Notes: generated by a model not told the origin, from the sequence alone. A stretch of 64,000 nt of DNA from Hyperoodon ampullatus (GCA_949752795.1 OX457058.1:155754353-155818352), one strand, 5' to 3'; positions 33,220 to 44,574 are shown, numbered from the stretch's first letter. Numbers and translations are program-made.

Positions 33220-33680
33220 TTCTTCTTAATTTTCAACAGTACTTTAAAAAGAATTTCTAAAGATATACATGTTTACTGTAGCAATGGCATATAAACTAAA
33301 TCAGGAATATAAAAATCTCCCACAAGCACACCACCCAGACAAAATAACTACTAATATTTTGGTGTTTACGCTTCGGTCTTTTTTTCCTAATTATACAAAT
33401 TTACAAGTACAAGATCATTCTATATATAGTTTGATGATCAACTTAGTGCATAGTAAATATTCTTTTTCATCTTACTGCTTTTCTGCAGCATGGCTGGGTG
33501 GTATTTCATTGTACAGATGTAGCATGATATGATTAACTAATCCCTGTTATTGTCATGTAAATAGTTTCTATATTTTTGATATTATAAACAGTGTTGTGAT
33601 GAGCATATACGTAGCCAAATCTTTGTACATATCTATGGTGATTTATTTTCGCCAAATTCTTAGATACGGAGCTGATGGAA
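33220..33680 (-). mobile_element. L1M LINE 3' UTR (left part)
   Basis: Old L1 3' UTR: TATACATGTTTACTGTAGCA, GTATTTCATTGTACAGATGT and GCCAAATTCTTAGATACGGA. Interrupted by an MLT1 LTR, resumes near 34,455. Confidence 0.75.
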
Positions 33681-33895
33681 GTATTAGTTATCTATTGCTA
33701 CAGTGATGCTGCAAAACAGAACTTCTGTGGCACAAACAGTAAGCATTGTTCACAAGACTGGGATCAGCTGGGGGTCCACTGGCTGGCTCTGTTGATCTTG
33801 GCTGGGCCTGCTCTCATGCCTAGGCATCAGTTGGCTGGCTGTTGGCTGATCTAGGCTGTCTAGGGCCTGGTGACTGGGGGAACTTGGCTCTATTC
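33681..33895 (-). mobile_element. MLT1-type LTR (left part)
   Basis: AGTTATCTATTGCTACAGTG followed by AACTTCTGTGGCACAAACAG and CTGGGATCAGCTGGGG: minus orientation. Interrupted at 33,896 by a hAT element. Confidence 0.7.
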
Positions 33896-34172
33896 CGGGG
33901 TCCCCAACCCTCAGACCATGGACCGGCACCAGTCTGAGGCCTGATAGGAACCAGGCTGCACAGCAGGTGAGCGGTGGGTGAGTGAGCGAAGCTTCATCTG
34001 CCACTCCCCATTTTTCAGATTACCACCTGAACCATTGCTCACCTTACCACCTGAATCATCCCCCCCATCACTTGCATTGCTGCCTGAACACTCCCCCTCC
34101 TCCCGCCCCATCCGTGGAAAAATTGTCTTCCATAAAACCGGGCCCAGGTGCCAGAAAGGTTGGGGACTGCTG
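33896..34172 (+). mobile_element. Non-autonomous hAT transposon with 8-bp duplication
   Basis: Ends are inverted (GGGGTCCCCAACC at the left, GGTTGGGGACTGCTG at the right). The insertion duplicates CTCTATTC (33,888-33,895 and 34,173-34,180), the hAT length. Interior words AGGAACCAGGCTGCACAGCA and GGAAAAATTGTCTTCCATAA are typical of a common mammalian hAT family whose name I do not assign. Confidence 0.88.
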
Positions 34173-34180
34173 CTCTATTC

Positions 34181-34450
34181 CATTGCTTCTCATTCTCCAG
34201 CAGCCTGGCCCAAACATGTTCTCATGTCACTGGCAGAGACATAGCAAGCTCATTCTTCCACGTGCTTTTCACGTTTCTTCTTCTATCACATTTATGGACA
34301 TCACAAAGTAAGTCATGTGACAGAGCCCAGCATCAAGGGGCAAAACGGTTGCAGGGTACTGCAGAGTTACATGGCAAAGTCGTGGATGCAGGAAGGGTGA
34401 AAAATTGGGGCCAAATTTGCAGTTTCCCCTGTGGGGTCCAAAGGCATCCT
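34181..34450 (-). mobile_element. MLT1-type LTR (right part)
   Basis: Continuation after the hAT: CATGTGACAGAGCCCAGCAT and CAAGGGGCAAAACGG fit the MLT1 interior in minus orientation. The end is diverged. Confidence 0.6.
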
Positions 34451-34454
34451 TATT

Positions 34455-34625
34455 TTTAAAGCTTGTGATAGATGTTTCCAAATTGCTCTCCGGCAAGGCT
34501 GAACCAACCCCACTAACGGTGTAAGAGACTTCGCAGTTTTCCAGTTCTCTTTACTCTTGCTGACCTTGGGAGTGATTTATGACCTTCCATCTTGGCTGTT
34601 TTGATTGGCATCTCTCCCTGTCCTC
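34455..34625 (-). mobile_element. L1M LINE 3' UTR (right part)
   Basis: GATGTTTCCAAATTGCTCTC and GGCTGTTTTGATTGGCATCT continue the L1M that stopped at 33,680, so the MLT1 was inserted in it. Confidence 0.7.
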
Positions 34626-34937
34626 TGGGCTGCACATTTTCTCTTTGTGCTGATTCTTTCCCTGCAGAGTGACCCCAGAGCTGCGCTAGTCTCTGGTCTA
34701 CCCCTCCTCTTCATCCAGTCTCCTGCCCACTTTACCTTGCACCTGTGCCGACCACCTCTCACCTATCTGGAATATTCAGTGATCCATAAGAGCCCTTTCC
34801 CCAACCATTCTGAGTCAGCAGGCATTTACTCCATGTCTCTGCCACCTACACCGAGCCGCAGGGCAATTGTTAGTCCTCTGTATTCCCAGAATCTCAGAGT
34901 TTTTTAGGGCCAGAAAAAAGATAAGAATTCAATCTTG

Positions 34938-35157
34938 TTTTTTTTTTTGTTTGTTTGTTTTGTTTTGCGGTAGGCGGGCCTCTCACTGTTGTGGCCTCTC
35001 CCCTTGCGGAGCACAGGCTCCGGAGCACAGGCTCAGTGGCCATGGCTCACGGGCCCAGCCGCTCTGCGGAATGTGGGATCTTCCCAGACCGGGGCACGAA
35101 CCCGTGTCCCCTGCATCGGCAGGCGGACTCTCAACCACTGCGCCACCAGGGAAGCCC
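34938..35157 (-). mobile_element. CHR-2-like SINE, copy 10
   Basis: Minus orientation, direct repeats TCAATCTTG (34,929-34,937 and 35,158-35,166). The CGGAGCACAGGCTC segment is partly duplicated (GGCTCCGGAGCACAGGCTC), replacing the usual CGGACGCACAGG. Confidence 0.93.
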
Positions 35158-35166
35158 TCAATCTTG

Positions 35167-37435
35167 TTTTTTTATACAATTTTGTTCCAAGAAGATAGCT
35201 ATTAATATGGTTATGTGTGTGGTTGAAGACATGGATGTAGATAGAAATTTGCCTGCAGAAAAGGCTGGAAGCAGTTAACCACTGTTAGTGTTTCAGTATA
35301 TCTCCGTGTAGAGGAATTACGGGTAAATTAAAAAAAAACTTGAACATTGTGTATAGCAACTGAACGTCACAGGAGTTAAATGCCTCTTGTCCTAAAGATA
35401 AATAATAGCATGCTGTGATTGCAGCCCAGTTCTGCTGATGCCTGTTTTAATGCTCCCTTGAGACACTACCACACCACGAACTCTGGGGCCCAGCTGTCTT
35501 TTGTTTGTTCGTTTCCAAGCAGCATTGGTAGTTTGGTTTGGTTTTGCAAGAGTGCTTTGCTTTTTGTGGGTTCACAGGGAAATTAAGGATATTTTTTAAG
35601 TGGTTGAGTCATCTACACTAGCTATGTGAATGTTGTACGCGTATGTTCAATACATATGTCTGGGTGCATAAATTATTCTGGCCTCAAAATTTGACAGATG
35701 ATTCAGGTGAATAGTGGACTTTATCAGTTAAATCACATTAAGGCTCCCAAGCACATACATCTCGAATTCTGAGCACATAATTTATCACAGGTATCACATG
35801 GAGTCTATGCAATTATATTAATTATTCAGTATATACAAAAGGTAAGCTCTGCAGATTTAGAGTAGAATCAGATAAGCTTTTTAGGGACATCTCAGTTGGT
35901 TAGATTGATTGAATTTCTTGCTGTGAGCCAATTAAGGTGGTGATGGAGTGTTTTTCCCTGGAGCTTACCTTCACTAGAGTGATTCTGAAAAAATGGAGGT
36001 TGGTTAGGAGACCAGGGCATATGGGCCTCTGTCCATGGAAATGATGGGTTGGTCTGCTCGCAAATGAGTCTTTGATTTGTTTTCTGCTTGCCCTTTGTCT
36101 TATTTCCCTTTCATCCAAGCTGTGTCTCTAGGATATCCAAAAAGAAAAAGAAAGCTTTAGTTATTCCTCTGAGAGCAAGGATTGGGTCGAATATTACTGT
36201 GGTGATGAAGAAGAGAGAAACATACTTTGAAGAGCCCTTGGCTTGGTGAATACCGAAGAGACGTCGGTGTCTTGAGTGTATTGTTCTGAGCCAAAGCCAG
36301 ATGTTAAATTGAGGCATTTGGGGCCTGGAAACATGTCACTGTTGCTAAATTAGTATCTTTTACCCACTTAGGGCTTTCTGTAAGCCTTCTTGGATTACAG
36401 AGGGTGCAGATACTCAGAAATGGACACAAACCAGTAGGGACAAAGAGGCTGGGATCTGAGGCTTCTTCACCAAGCAATAGGAGGAAGAATCCAAGCTCCT
36501 AAAAAATAAGCATCTGTTGGTTCTCTTTCCTGGTGCTTCCATGGTGTTGGTTTTTCTTTGTGCCAGTTGGCTTGCGGAGGAGGACTGCCCTGGAAGCTGA
36601 GTTTTTGCAAGCCTGTTGTAGAATTCAGGTGGAGATTTCAGCCAGTCAGTGAGGGTCTAGGTATTCTGTGTCTAGATGGACTCCAGTGACCCATGCTTGT
36701 TTATACTAGGATTCAAGCATAATACAGTTGTCACTGTTAGCCCCCAATCCCACATGTACCCCGACACATGCTCCTGTGGCATGCACGTATGCACCTGGGC
36801 TCCATCTGCTAATGTGCCTTACTTAGGAGTATCTTGGAGGTACCTAAGATAGTTGTTGGCTGCTTCTTGATGGAAAGTGCTCAGTTAGAGCCAGTTTAAA
36901 CAAGCATGCTACTAAAACTGAATAGATTTTGATAAAACAGTTTCAGTTAATATGTCCCTTAGGGTGAAGTACAGTCTTCTCTGCTTCACTTCTCTTGCTA
37001 AGAAAATCAGTAGCCTCATTTCCAACCTGTGTTCAAACTCAGATTTAACTGTTAGAAAGTGTTTAAGACCACAGTGAGGTCCACATGGCTACTAATCAAT
37101 GTGTGATTAAGATACTTGGGGGCAGGTGGGGGGTGTTGAATAAAACAGGAAGTGATAGAGGCAAAGGGCAAGGAGATGAGCTGGAGGCACATGGCAGCAC
37201 ATGGAGGGAGCCAGTGGTGGGGCACCTCATCACCCTGCTCGGGGTCAACACAGTGGCGCCAGAGTATCTGTGCTCCATCATCTCAACTCTCTAGAAGAGA
37301 GTGCTGATGAGACCAAGGTAGGAGCATGAAAACTCACCTAAATTGTTTCCTTGGATTAAGTCTCACAGCCTATTTTCACTGTAACCTGCAGCTCTGGTTG
37401 GAAAATAACCAGTGTGGGGCATGAGAAGGAATTGA
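35167..37435. other. Longest repeat-free stretch, unassigned
   Basis: About 2.3 kb with no repeat, open frame or RNA gene I can name. Composition is mixed and non-repetitive. It may include a conserved element or an unrecognised exon; the longest frames (35,900-36,118, 36,111-36,317, both minus) have no motif. Confidence 0.45.
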
Positions 37436-37439
37436 ACGA

Positions 37440-37665
37440 TAGCAATGCACGTTTATCAAAAAGTTCTTCAGAGTCATCCCAGCTTCTTACTTCACTTCTC
37501 TGTGCCTGTTTCTTCTTATGAAAAATTATGGTAATATTACAATAATAGTATCAATCTCATAGGCTTTTGGGGAGGCTTAAATAAGTTAATACTGAGAAAA
37601 TATTGAAAACCATGCGTGGTGTATGGCAAGTGGTCTTTGAATGCTGATTGATTGTTGTTGCTGTT
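37440..37665 (-). mobile_element. MIR SINE
   Basis: Minus orientation: TTCTCTGTGCCTGTTTCTTC, ATCTCATAGGCTTTTGGGGA and GCGTGGTGTATGGCAAGTGG. Confidence 0.8.
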
Positions 37666-38570
37666 ATATTTATTAACTGCCATGCCTCTGTTGGACTGGA
37701 AGCCGCATCTTAGTCTTTAACATTCCCCTGTAATTTCTGAGCTGCTCCCGCCCGGGGGAAGGAACAAGGGAGCCTTTGGGACCTCTGGAGCCTGTGATGA
37801 GTGTTGGGAGGTGGGGACACCTTGACGACTGCTGGAGTTCACCTGCGCCAGCTTGCCCACCCTGACTGCAGTTAGCAGCCTGAACTCAGGGGCTGCCAGT
37901 CCCTTTAAGCACCAGGTTTCAGGACTAGCCTCCACTTAACCCTCTCCCACTGCTGCTCAGCACTCGCCCTCCACTGATGCCATGCTCGTTCATAGCTGTG
38001 GACTCACTCCTCCCTGAAATGTTCTTTAGTTGGTTCCTCTGGGCCATTATCTCCAATTCAGCTGTGAGCTCCTTTCAGTGGAAGAACTACCTCGTGTGTC
38101 ATTCCCCTCCCCCTCGCTCCCTCACCGCTGGCATTCAGTTCAGTGTTCTGGACACATGGGACCCTATTCCCAATTTGGAGCAGGTCAGGATTTATTCACC
38201 CTCGGGCTACCCTTAGCAGCCAGCCCAGACCCGTCCGACGTGTGACGATGGAAAATGTTTGTGGAAATGACTCTCAAACAGTGCCCTTCTGCCAAGTCCT
38301 TCCTTGAATCCCACCGGCCATATACGTGGCTTACGTTAGAGGGTTTGATAACTGTACAGAAGGAAGTAGCCCCGCCTTGGGGCCAGGTCAGGTCTGAGGG
38401 TCGCGAAGGGCTGTTTATTCCTCTTGGGTTGGAGGTACCTGATCTGTGGTACATTGCAATGCTTACATCCTTGTTCCTCGAGAAGGGAGAAAGTTCTGCT
38501 TAGCCTCAGCCTGTTACCATGACACCCCTGCTGCAGGCTCCTCTACAAACACAGCAATACTGGACAACGT
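37666..38570. other. Unassigned sequence
   Basis: No gene recognised; weak L2-like text around 37,990-38,100 (CTCCCTGAAATGTTCTTTAG) is not enough to call. Confidence 0.4.
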
Positions 38571-38571
38571 G

Positions 38572-39110
38572 GATAGACATCTGCTGTCTGCCAGGTACTC
38601 CATTAAAGTAGGTGACTCACATACATTTTTCATTGGATCCTATGGATTAGCTATTTTACCCCATTTTTTTAAATTTATTTTTTAAAATTAAAAAAAAAAT
38701 TATTTATTTTTGGCTGTGTTGGGTCTTTGTTGCTGCACGCGGGCTTTCTCTAGTTGTGGCGAGCGGGGGCTACTCTTTGTTGCAGTGCACGGGCCTCTGA
38801 TTGCGGTGGCTTCCCTTGTTGTGGAGCATGGGCTCTAGGCGCGGGGGCTTCAGTAGTTGTGGTGTGTGGGCTCTAGAGCACAGGCTCAGTAGCTGTGGTG
38901 CACGGGCTTAGTTGCTCCGTGGCATGTGGGATCTTCCTGGACCAGGGATCGAACCTGCATCTCCTGCATTGGCAGACGGATTCTTCCCCACTATGCCACC
39001 AGGCAAGTCCCACCCCCATTTTTATAGTTAAAGAAACAGGCTTAGAGAACTACGTGACCGAGATCACAAACTTACTATGTGGCATCAACTGTTGATCTAA
39101 TACTAAGTTG
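38572..39110 (+). mobile_element. MIR SINE split by a CHR-1-like SINE
   Basis: Left part CTGCTGTCTGCCAGGTACTC to about 38,657 and right part AGTTAAAGAAACAGGCTTAG from about 39,024 are the two halves of one plus-orientation MIR. Confidence 0.75.
38669..39011 (-). mobile_element. CHR-1-like SINE, copy 11
   Basis: Minus orientation, direct repeats near ACCCCATTTTT (38,658-38,668; 39,012-39,023 with an extra C). The head has drifted (CCACTATGCCACCAGGCAAG), so it is one of the older CHR copies here. Confidence 0.92.
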
Positions 39111-40035
39111 GACTAACTGGCCTTGCTCTTAACTTCTCCTCTACAGGTTTATATCAATAAAAATACTCTTCTATCTTTTAATATTCTTAAATATTTTTCC
39201 TGCTTGAGCATCTGTTTTCTTCTCTGGAGACAGGGACACTGCTGTTAACATTTCTTCCTCTGCTCTCTGGTGTTGCAGTGATTTCATCGTGCACACATGT
39301 ACTCTGAGAGTGTACAATTGGCTAGACCCTGCACCCCACATGATAGCTTACTGGGGGCCTCGTTACTCCAGAGCAGGAGGAACTGAAGAGAAAGAGCAGG
39401 AATCAACTTCAAAGGCGCACACACCTGTTACAGTTTATACTTTGCTTACACCTGAGCTCAGCCCATCCTAGGAGGAACCCTGGTAGGGCTTCAAAGGTCT
39501 CAGCATTCGTATCTCTTCATTAAAGTCTGTTTGTACCTTTCTTTGGTCCAGTATCTGTCCTCCATAAAGTGTTACTAATTTCCACAGCATCCTGCTTGAT
39601 GTTCGTATGTCCATTTTCTGTAAGTAAAGAAAACAAGTGTCTCCCTGGCAGTGAGGGATAAGTTCAGGGTCTTTGTGGATGAGCCTATGGCTGCTCCCAT
39701 CTGAAGGGCTTGAGAGAGACACTTCAAGATATCAGGATCTTCCGGATTTTGGAGGTCTGGAGTTTAGGGAGCTTGGGAGGTCTTGAGCAGCTGCCAGTCA
39801 GCTTCCACTGCATTTTAAAAGCATGTCTGTAGTTTTATGGTGTGCCCCCCTCCCCACCACAGCCCCCTCCTCATTACTGCTTAGATGAATGAGAAGCATC
39901 TCTGCTGATTCTTTATCTTATCATCAGACAGTATCTCTTTTTAAATGCTTATTATCAGGAGAATAATACACATGATATAATAGATGGTCTAGGAAGCACT
40001 ATATAAGTGTTTGTTAAATAAATAAATGAAAATAA
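39111..40035. other. Unassigned sequence
   Basis: No gene or clear repeat recognised; a MIR-end-like AAGTGTTTGTTAAATAAATA is at about 40,004. Confidence 0.45.
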
Positions 40036-40190
40036 ATGCAATGGAAAGAAGGTCTCATTTATCCCAGACACTCAGTTCTCTTCTGTAGAGGTAACAGCCA
40101 TTATCAGTTTCATATAGTTCCTTCTAGAAATTTTCCAGGTGTGTACAGACATGTCTGCATATGTGCATACCACCCCATTTTGCCTTCACA
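40036..40190 (-). mobile_element. Possible L1M 3' UTR fragment
   Basis: GGTAACAGCCATTATCAGTT, then ATAGTTCCTTCTAGAAATTT, resemble old L1 3' UTR. Short and diverged. Confidence 0.45.
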
Positions 40191-40534
40191 TGTGAGATTG
40201 GCTGGAAATGTTGCATAAATCCCACTCCTTACCCTCCTGCAAGGCACCCTGTGGTTCTGATCAAGGCCTCTGGAATACAAGCATCCACACAGGGAAGTAC
40301 TTTCCCTTCCTGTCATCTCTGGGGCCCACCCAGGGCCACCAAAGGAGATTCATCAAAGTTTGGGAGACCACTTCCCACATAGATCCAGAGACATGGTGTT
40401 CTCAGAAAGATGACAAGACAGAATATGGAGTTAAGATTTACTCCTCCTGAAGTTCACCAGAATTTTAATAGAGTTGTGGGATGGGGGAGGGAAAACTGTG
40501 GATAATTATTTTCTTCATTTTACATTTCCTTTTA
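40191..40534. other. Unassigned sequence
   Basis: No gene or repeat recognised. Confidence 0.4.
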
Positions 40535-40546
40535 ATAATGATCCTA

Positions 40547-40736
40547 GGGTTTCCCTGGTGGCGCAGTGGTTGAGAGCCCGCCTGCTGATGCAGGGGACAC
40601 GGGTTCGTGCCCCGGTCCGGGAAGATCCCACATGCCGTGGAGCGGCTGGGCCCGTGAGCCATGGCCGCTGAGCCTGTGCGTCCGGAGCCTGTGCAACGCA
40701 ACGGGAGAGGCCACAACAGTGAGAGGCCTGCGTACC

Positions 40737-40770
<34 letters not shown>
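40547..40770 (+). mobile_element. CHR-2-like SINE, copy 12 (young-looking)
   Basis: Plus orientation with an almost uninterrupted tail of about 30 A, intact GGGTTCGTGCCCC, and perfect 12-bp direct repeats ATAATGATCCTA (40,535-40,546 and 40,771-40,782). A long pure A tail is expected only of a recent insertion. Confidence 0.95.
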
Positions 40771-40771
<1 letters not shown>

Positions 40772-40844
40772 TAATGATCCTATATTAATAATGAAAAAAT
40801 TATTTATAATGAAAAATCCCAGTGCACTTAAAAAAGTATTCCAT

Positions 40845-41160
40845 GGGCTTCCCTGGTGTTGCAGTGGTTGAGAATCTGCCTGCTAATGCAGGGGACACGG
40901 GTTCGAGCCCTGGTCTGGGAAGATCCCATATGCCGCGGAGCAGCTAGGCCCGTGAGCCACAACTACTGAGCCTGCGCGTCTGGAGCCTGTGCTCCACAAC
41001 AAGAGAGGCCACGACAGTGAGAGGCCCATGCACCACGATGAAGAGTGGCCCCCGCTTGCCACAACTAGAGAAAGCCCTTGCACAGAAACGAAGACCCAAC
41101 ACAGCCAAAAATAAAAATAAATAAATTAAAAGAAGGCTCAACATTAAAAAAATAAAAAAC
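40845..41160 (+). mobile_element. CHR-1-like SINE, copy 13
   Basis: Plus orientation about 75 bp after copy 12. Lacks the internal repeats of longer copies; short direct repeats TATTCCA (40,837-40,843 and 41,162-41,168). Confidence 0.92.
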
Positions 41161-41448
41161 ATATTCCAATTCCCCCTGAAGTGGAGTCTTAAGCTCTCAA
41201 CTTATTAAATGTACTAGTAAAATTTTTACTGGTTACAAACAGTTACAAAATCTCTTTATAAGAACCCTCAGAGTACAGCTACCATTGTTTTGTTATAATA
41301 GAATTGGTTCTTAATGAGCACAGTGCTAGAAATCAGTCTGCAGAAACTAGAAATAAAGTAGAGTTGGTTCTGATTATTTCTGTATGGTGCCTTGAAAACT
41401 CTCCTGGACCAAGATCCTGGTGGTGAGTGACGGCATCTCCCAGGGTGC

Positions 41449-41787
41449 TTTTTTTTTTTAATTTTATGTATTTAATTTATTTATTTTTGGCTGCGTTGGG
41501 TCTTCATTGCTGCACGCGGGCTTTCTCTAGTTGTGGCGAGTGGGGGCCACTCTTCGTTGCGGTGCGCGGGCTTCTCATTGCGGTGGCTTCTCTTTGTTGC
41601 GGAGCACAGGCTCTAGGCATGCGGGCTGAGTAGTTGTGGCTCACAGGCTCTACAGCTCAGGCTCAGTAGTTGTGGCGCATGGGCTTAGTTGCTCTGCGGC
41701 ATGTGGGATCTTCCCAGACCAGGGATCGAACCCATGTCCCCTGCACTGGCAGGCGGATTCTCTACCACTGCACCACCAGGGAAGCCC
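41449..41787 (-). mobile_element. CHR-1-like SINE, copy 14
   Basis: Minus orientation, perfect 12-bp direct repeats CTCCCAGGGTGC (41,437-41,448 and 41,788-41,799). It faces copies 12 and 13. Confidence 0.95.
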
Positions 41788-41863
41788 CTCCCAGGGTGCC
41801 TTTAAAGCTGCACCTGACTGCCATTCTCCTCCGTGCCTCGCTTGTTGGAAGTCAGTGCTGTAG

Positions 41864-42473
41864 GGCAGTGGTTACCGCACTGGGGGCTTTGGACCCCCCT
41901 GGGGCTGGGAGATTACAGCAAGTGGACTCTGGACCCTTCCAAATATAACACACTGTCTGCCTCAAATAATACAGTTACCACTGATTGAACATTTCTCATG
42001 TGCCAGGCACGGTTCCAGGAACTTTCATGTATTTACTCATTCAATTCAGTGACCCAGTGAAGCCAGTAACATTTTAATCTCCTTATTGATGAGAAAACTG
42101 AAACCCAAAAGGGTGAAGTGAGCTGTCTCAGGTCTCTCTACTATTAGGAGGTAAAGTCATGGTTCAAATCCATGCCATCTGCCTCCAGAGCCCGTTCCTA
42201 ATCACTAAACCACACTCCCTCTCATAGAAGCAGATGATGTTTCATCTGTGGGCTGTCTGTATGTTGTGTGTAGTATTTTTTTCCCAGATGTTTGTAGATG
42301 CTGTTGGGATCAATCAAATAAAAATCCATGTAAAAGTGATACTGAATTTACATCAACATTTTTTCATCAATATTTTTTCTGTCATTGGCTCTAAAATTTG
42401 ACTTCTCTCCTGTGGTGGTCCTCCAGATCTTTAGATGTTCTAAGAAGGCTATAGTCCAAAAGGCTGAAAACCA
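41864..42473 (+). mobile_element. hAT-Charlie-type element split by a MIR
   Basis: Starts CAGTGGTTACCGCA and ends TGAAAACCACTG, imperfect inverted ends of the hAT-Charlie type. A MIR occupies 41,970-42,215. Flanking eight bases (CTGTAGGG, CTCTAAAG) agree only partly. The subfamily is not assigned. Confidence 0.6.
41970..42215 (+). mobile_element. MIR SINE, nearly complete
   Basis: TTCTCATGTGCCAGGCACGG, GATGAGAAAACTGAAACCCA and TCACTAAACCACACTCCCTC. Inserted in the hAT element. Confidence 0.9.
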
Positions 42474-42774
42474 CTGCTCTAAAGGAAGAAGGTGGGAATC
42501 AAATATATGCCATACTTGCTTCTTTTCCAACCAGCTCTCCGCTAGCTCTGCTCATCTCTCCAGTTCTCAACCAGAATCAATGGCAGGTACTCTCATTCTT
42601 TGTGTTGTGGACGGTGCTGGCGAATAACTCGATAAGCATTGCTTTGGGGGTCATCTGGTAATATATGAAAGTAATCTTGTAACATAACCTCCTTTTCCCT
42701 GGAGGCATTCACTGGGAGAAATTGAGGTGTTTTACATTCTGTATGGGAGGCTGACCAGACCTTCAATCAGAAGG

Positions 42775-42925
42775 ACCCTGCTCTAGTGCCAGCTCATCTA
42801 TGATCTGTGTTACCTTCAGTGAGTCATTCTGCCTCTGTGCCTCAGCTTCTTCATCATTAGGATGCCCTGCCTTACGGAAGAGTGGTTGCAGAATTAAGTG
42901 AGATGATAATTCTTTGTATTGTTTT
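42775..42925 (-). mobile_element. MIR SINE fragment
   Basis: Minus orientation: GTGAGTCATTCTGCCTCTGT and GCAGAATTAAGTGAGATGAT. Confidence 0.8.
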
Positions 42926-42939
42926 TAGTATGCTCGTTT

Positions 42940-43692
42940 GTTTATTGTAAAGAATGCTGAATGCCTAATCCATACCAGGCATTGCTCTAGGTTCAGGAAT
43001 TCCAGCAGTGAGCAAAACAGACAAAGCCCCAGTCCTCATGGGGCTGACATTCTATGTGGGGAAGAGAGACAAAAAGGAAAGAAATAAATATATTATGAGG
43101 TGGTGATAAGTGCTATGGAGAAACATAAGACAGGGTAAGGGGAATAAGGAGGGGGGCGATTAATCTGTTTGACGTTCAGGAAAGGACTTACATTGAAGCT
43201 GTCCTTGAGCTCGTTCCTGAGGATGTTAGAGAGTGAGCCAGAAGGATACCAGGGGAGGTGCTGTCAGGCAGAGGAAACGGCCAGTGCAAAGGCGCTGAGG
43301 TGGGGATGTGCTTGGCAATTCGGAGGCACAGGAAGGGACCTCTGTGGCTGGGACAGAGGGAGGGAGGCTGAGAGCGGAGATGAGGTCAGAGCTCTAAAGG
43401 GGCCAGATAACAGGGTGGGTCTGGGAGTGAGATGGAGCCACGGGCAGATCTGAGCAGTGAGATGTGCTATCACTAGCTGATGGACCTTTAGAGGACAAGA
43501 GAGGGCGGGGCCAGAAGGAGATTGGTTAGAGAACTATTGTCGTAATCTAGATGAGTGATGATGGTGGCTTGGACCACGGTGTTAGTGGTGAAAGAGGTGG
43601 GAGAAGAGGTCCGATCCCACATGTATTTTGAAGGTAAGCCTGATAGGATTTGTTGAGAGAAGGGGCAAAGTTGACATCAAAAACATCAAGGT
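42940..43692 (-). mobile_element. L2 LINE, long 3' half (first part)
   Basis: L2 read on the minus strand with little loss: CCAGGCATTGCTCTAGGTTC, CCTCATGGGGCTGACATTCT, GATAAGTGCTATGGAGAAAC, GGCCAGTGCAAAGGCGCTGA and ATGATGGTGGCTTGGACCAC in consensus order. With the part after 43,871 it makes about 1.1 kb, the longest L2 here. No intact frame. Confidence 0.88.
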
Positions 43693-43871
43693 GTTTTTTT
43701 TTTTATTTTTACATCTTTATTGGAGTATAATTGCTTTACAATGGTGTGTTCGTGTCTGCTTTATAACAAAGTGAATCAGTTATACATACACATATGTTCC
43801 CGTATCTCTTACCTCTTTCGTCTCCCTCCCTCCCACCCTCCCTATCCCACCCCTCCAGGCGGTCACAAAGC
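43693..43871 (-). mobile_element. 5'-truncated L1 tail
   Basis: About 180 bp of cetartiodactyl-type L1 3' UTR (TTTACATCTTTATTGGAGTA, TCCCACCCTCCCTATCCCAC) with perfect direct repeats AACATCAAGGT (43,682-43,692 and 43,872-43,882). Inserted in the L2. Confidence 0.92.
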
Positions 43872-44215
43872 AACATCAAGGTTTATGACCTGAGCCTCTG
43901 GTGTGATGACTTGTTACTCACTGAGACGGGAAAAGCTGAGAGAGAAGCAGGTTTGGGAGGAGGGTTGAAATTAGGGCTTGAGCTTTGGCCTTGTCGAATT
44001 TCAGTGCCTGAAATCCCCAAGGGGAGAAGTGAAATAGGCGGTTGGACTTGTAAGATAGGAGTTTAGGGGGAAGTCTGGGTTGGAGTTCAGAATTTGGGAG
44101 TCATTAGCATAAACTTATTACTTAGAGGTCTGAGACTGGATGGGGACACAAAGATTTGAGTGTAGATAATAAAAAGGTTGAAAGGGCTGATCCAGAGGAA
44201 GGCCTGGGGGACCTG
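43872..44215 (-). mobile_element. L2 LINE, long 3' half (second part)
   Basis: Continues with TCCCCAAGGGGAGAAGTGAA, GGTTGGAGTTCAGAATTTGG and GAGTCATTAGCATAAACTTA, then ends at a hAT-like element. Confidence 0.82.
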
Positions 44216-44221
44216 TTGTTT

Positions 44222-44415
44222 AGAGCAGGGGATGGCAGACAGCAGCTGGATTGTTGTCTCTGTTAGTCAATAAAATTTTATTGGAATACAGCTATTTGCA
44301 TTCCTTTATCCATTGTCTATGGCTGCTTTTGAGCTGCAGTGGTGGAGTTGAATAGTTGTGACAAAGGCGTACAGCCCACCAAACCAAGAGAATTTATTAT
44401 CTTTTTACAGACAAG
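44222..44415 (-). mobile_element. hAT-type non-autonomous element
   Basis: CAGGGGATGGCAGACAGCAG, AATAAAATTTTATTGGAATA, CCATTGTCTATGGCTGCTTT and GAGTTGAATAGTTGTGACAA: a widespread mammalian hAT family. Name and orientation convention not assigned with certainty. Confidence 0.75.
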
Positions 44416-44574
44416 TTTGTCCAACTTGGATTAAAGATCAGGGAGATGATGGGGGTCCAGCAAAGGAGACTCAGAAGGAATAGCCAGGCATGAGGGAAGG
44501 ACCCCAGGATTCTGCACTATAGGCCAGGTGGTATAAGGCTTTTAATCACCGGCTTTAAGAATGTGTGCCACTGG

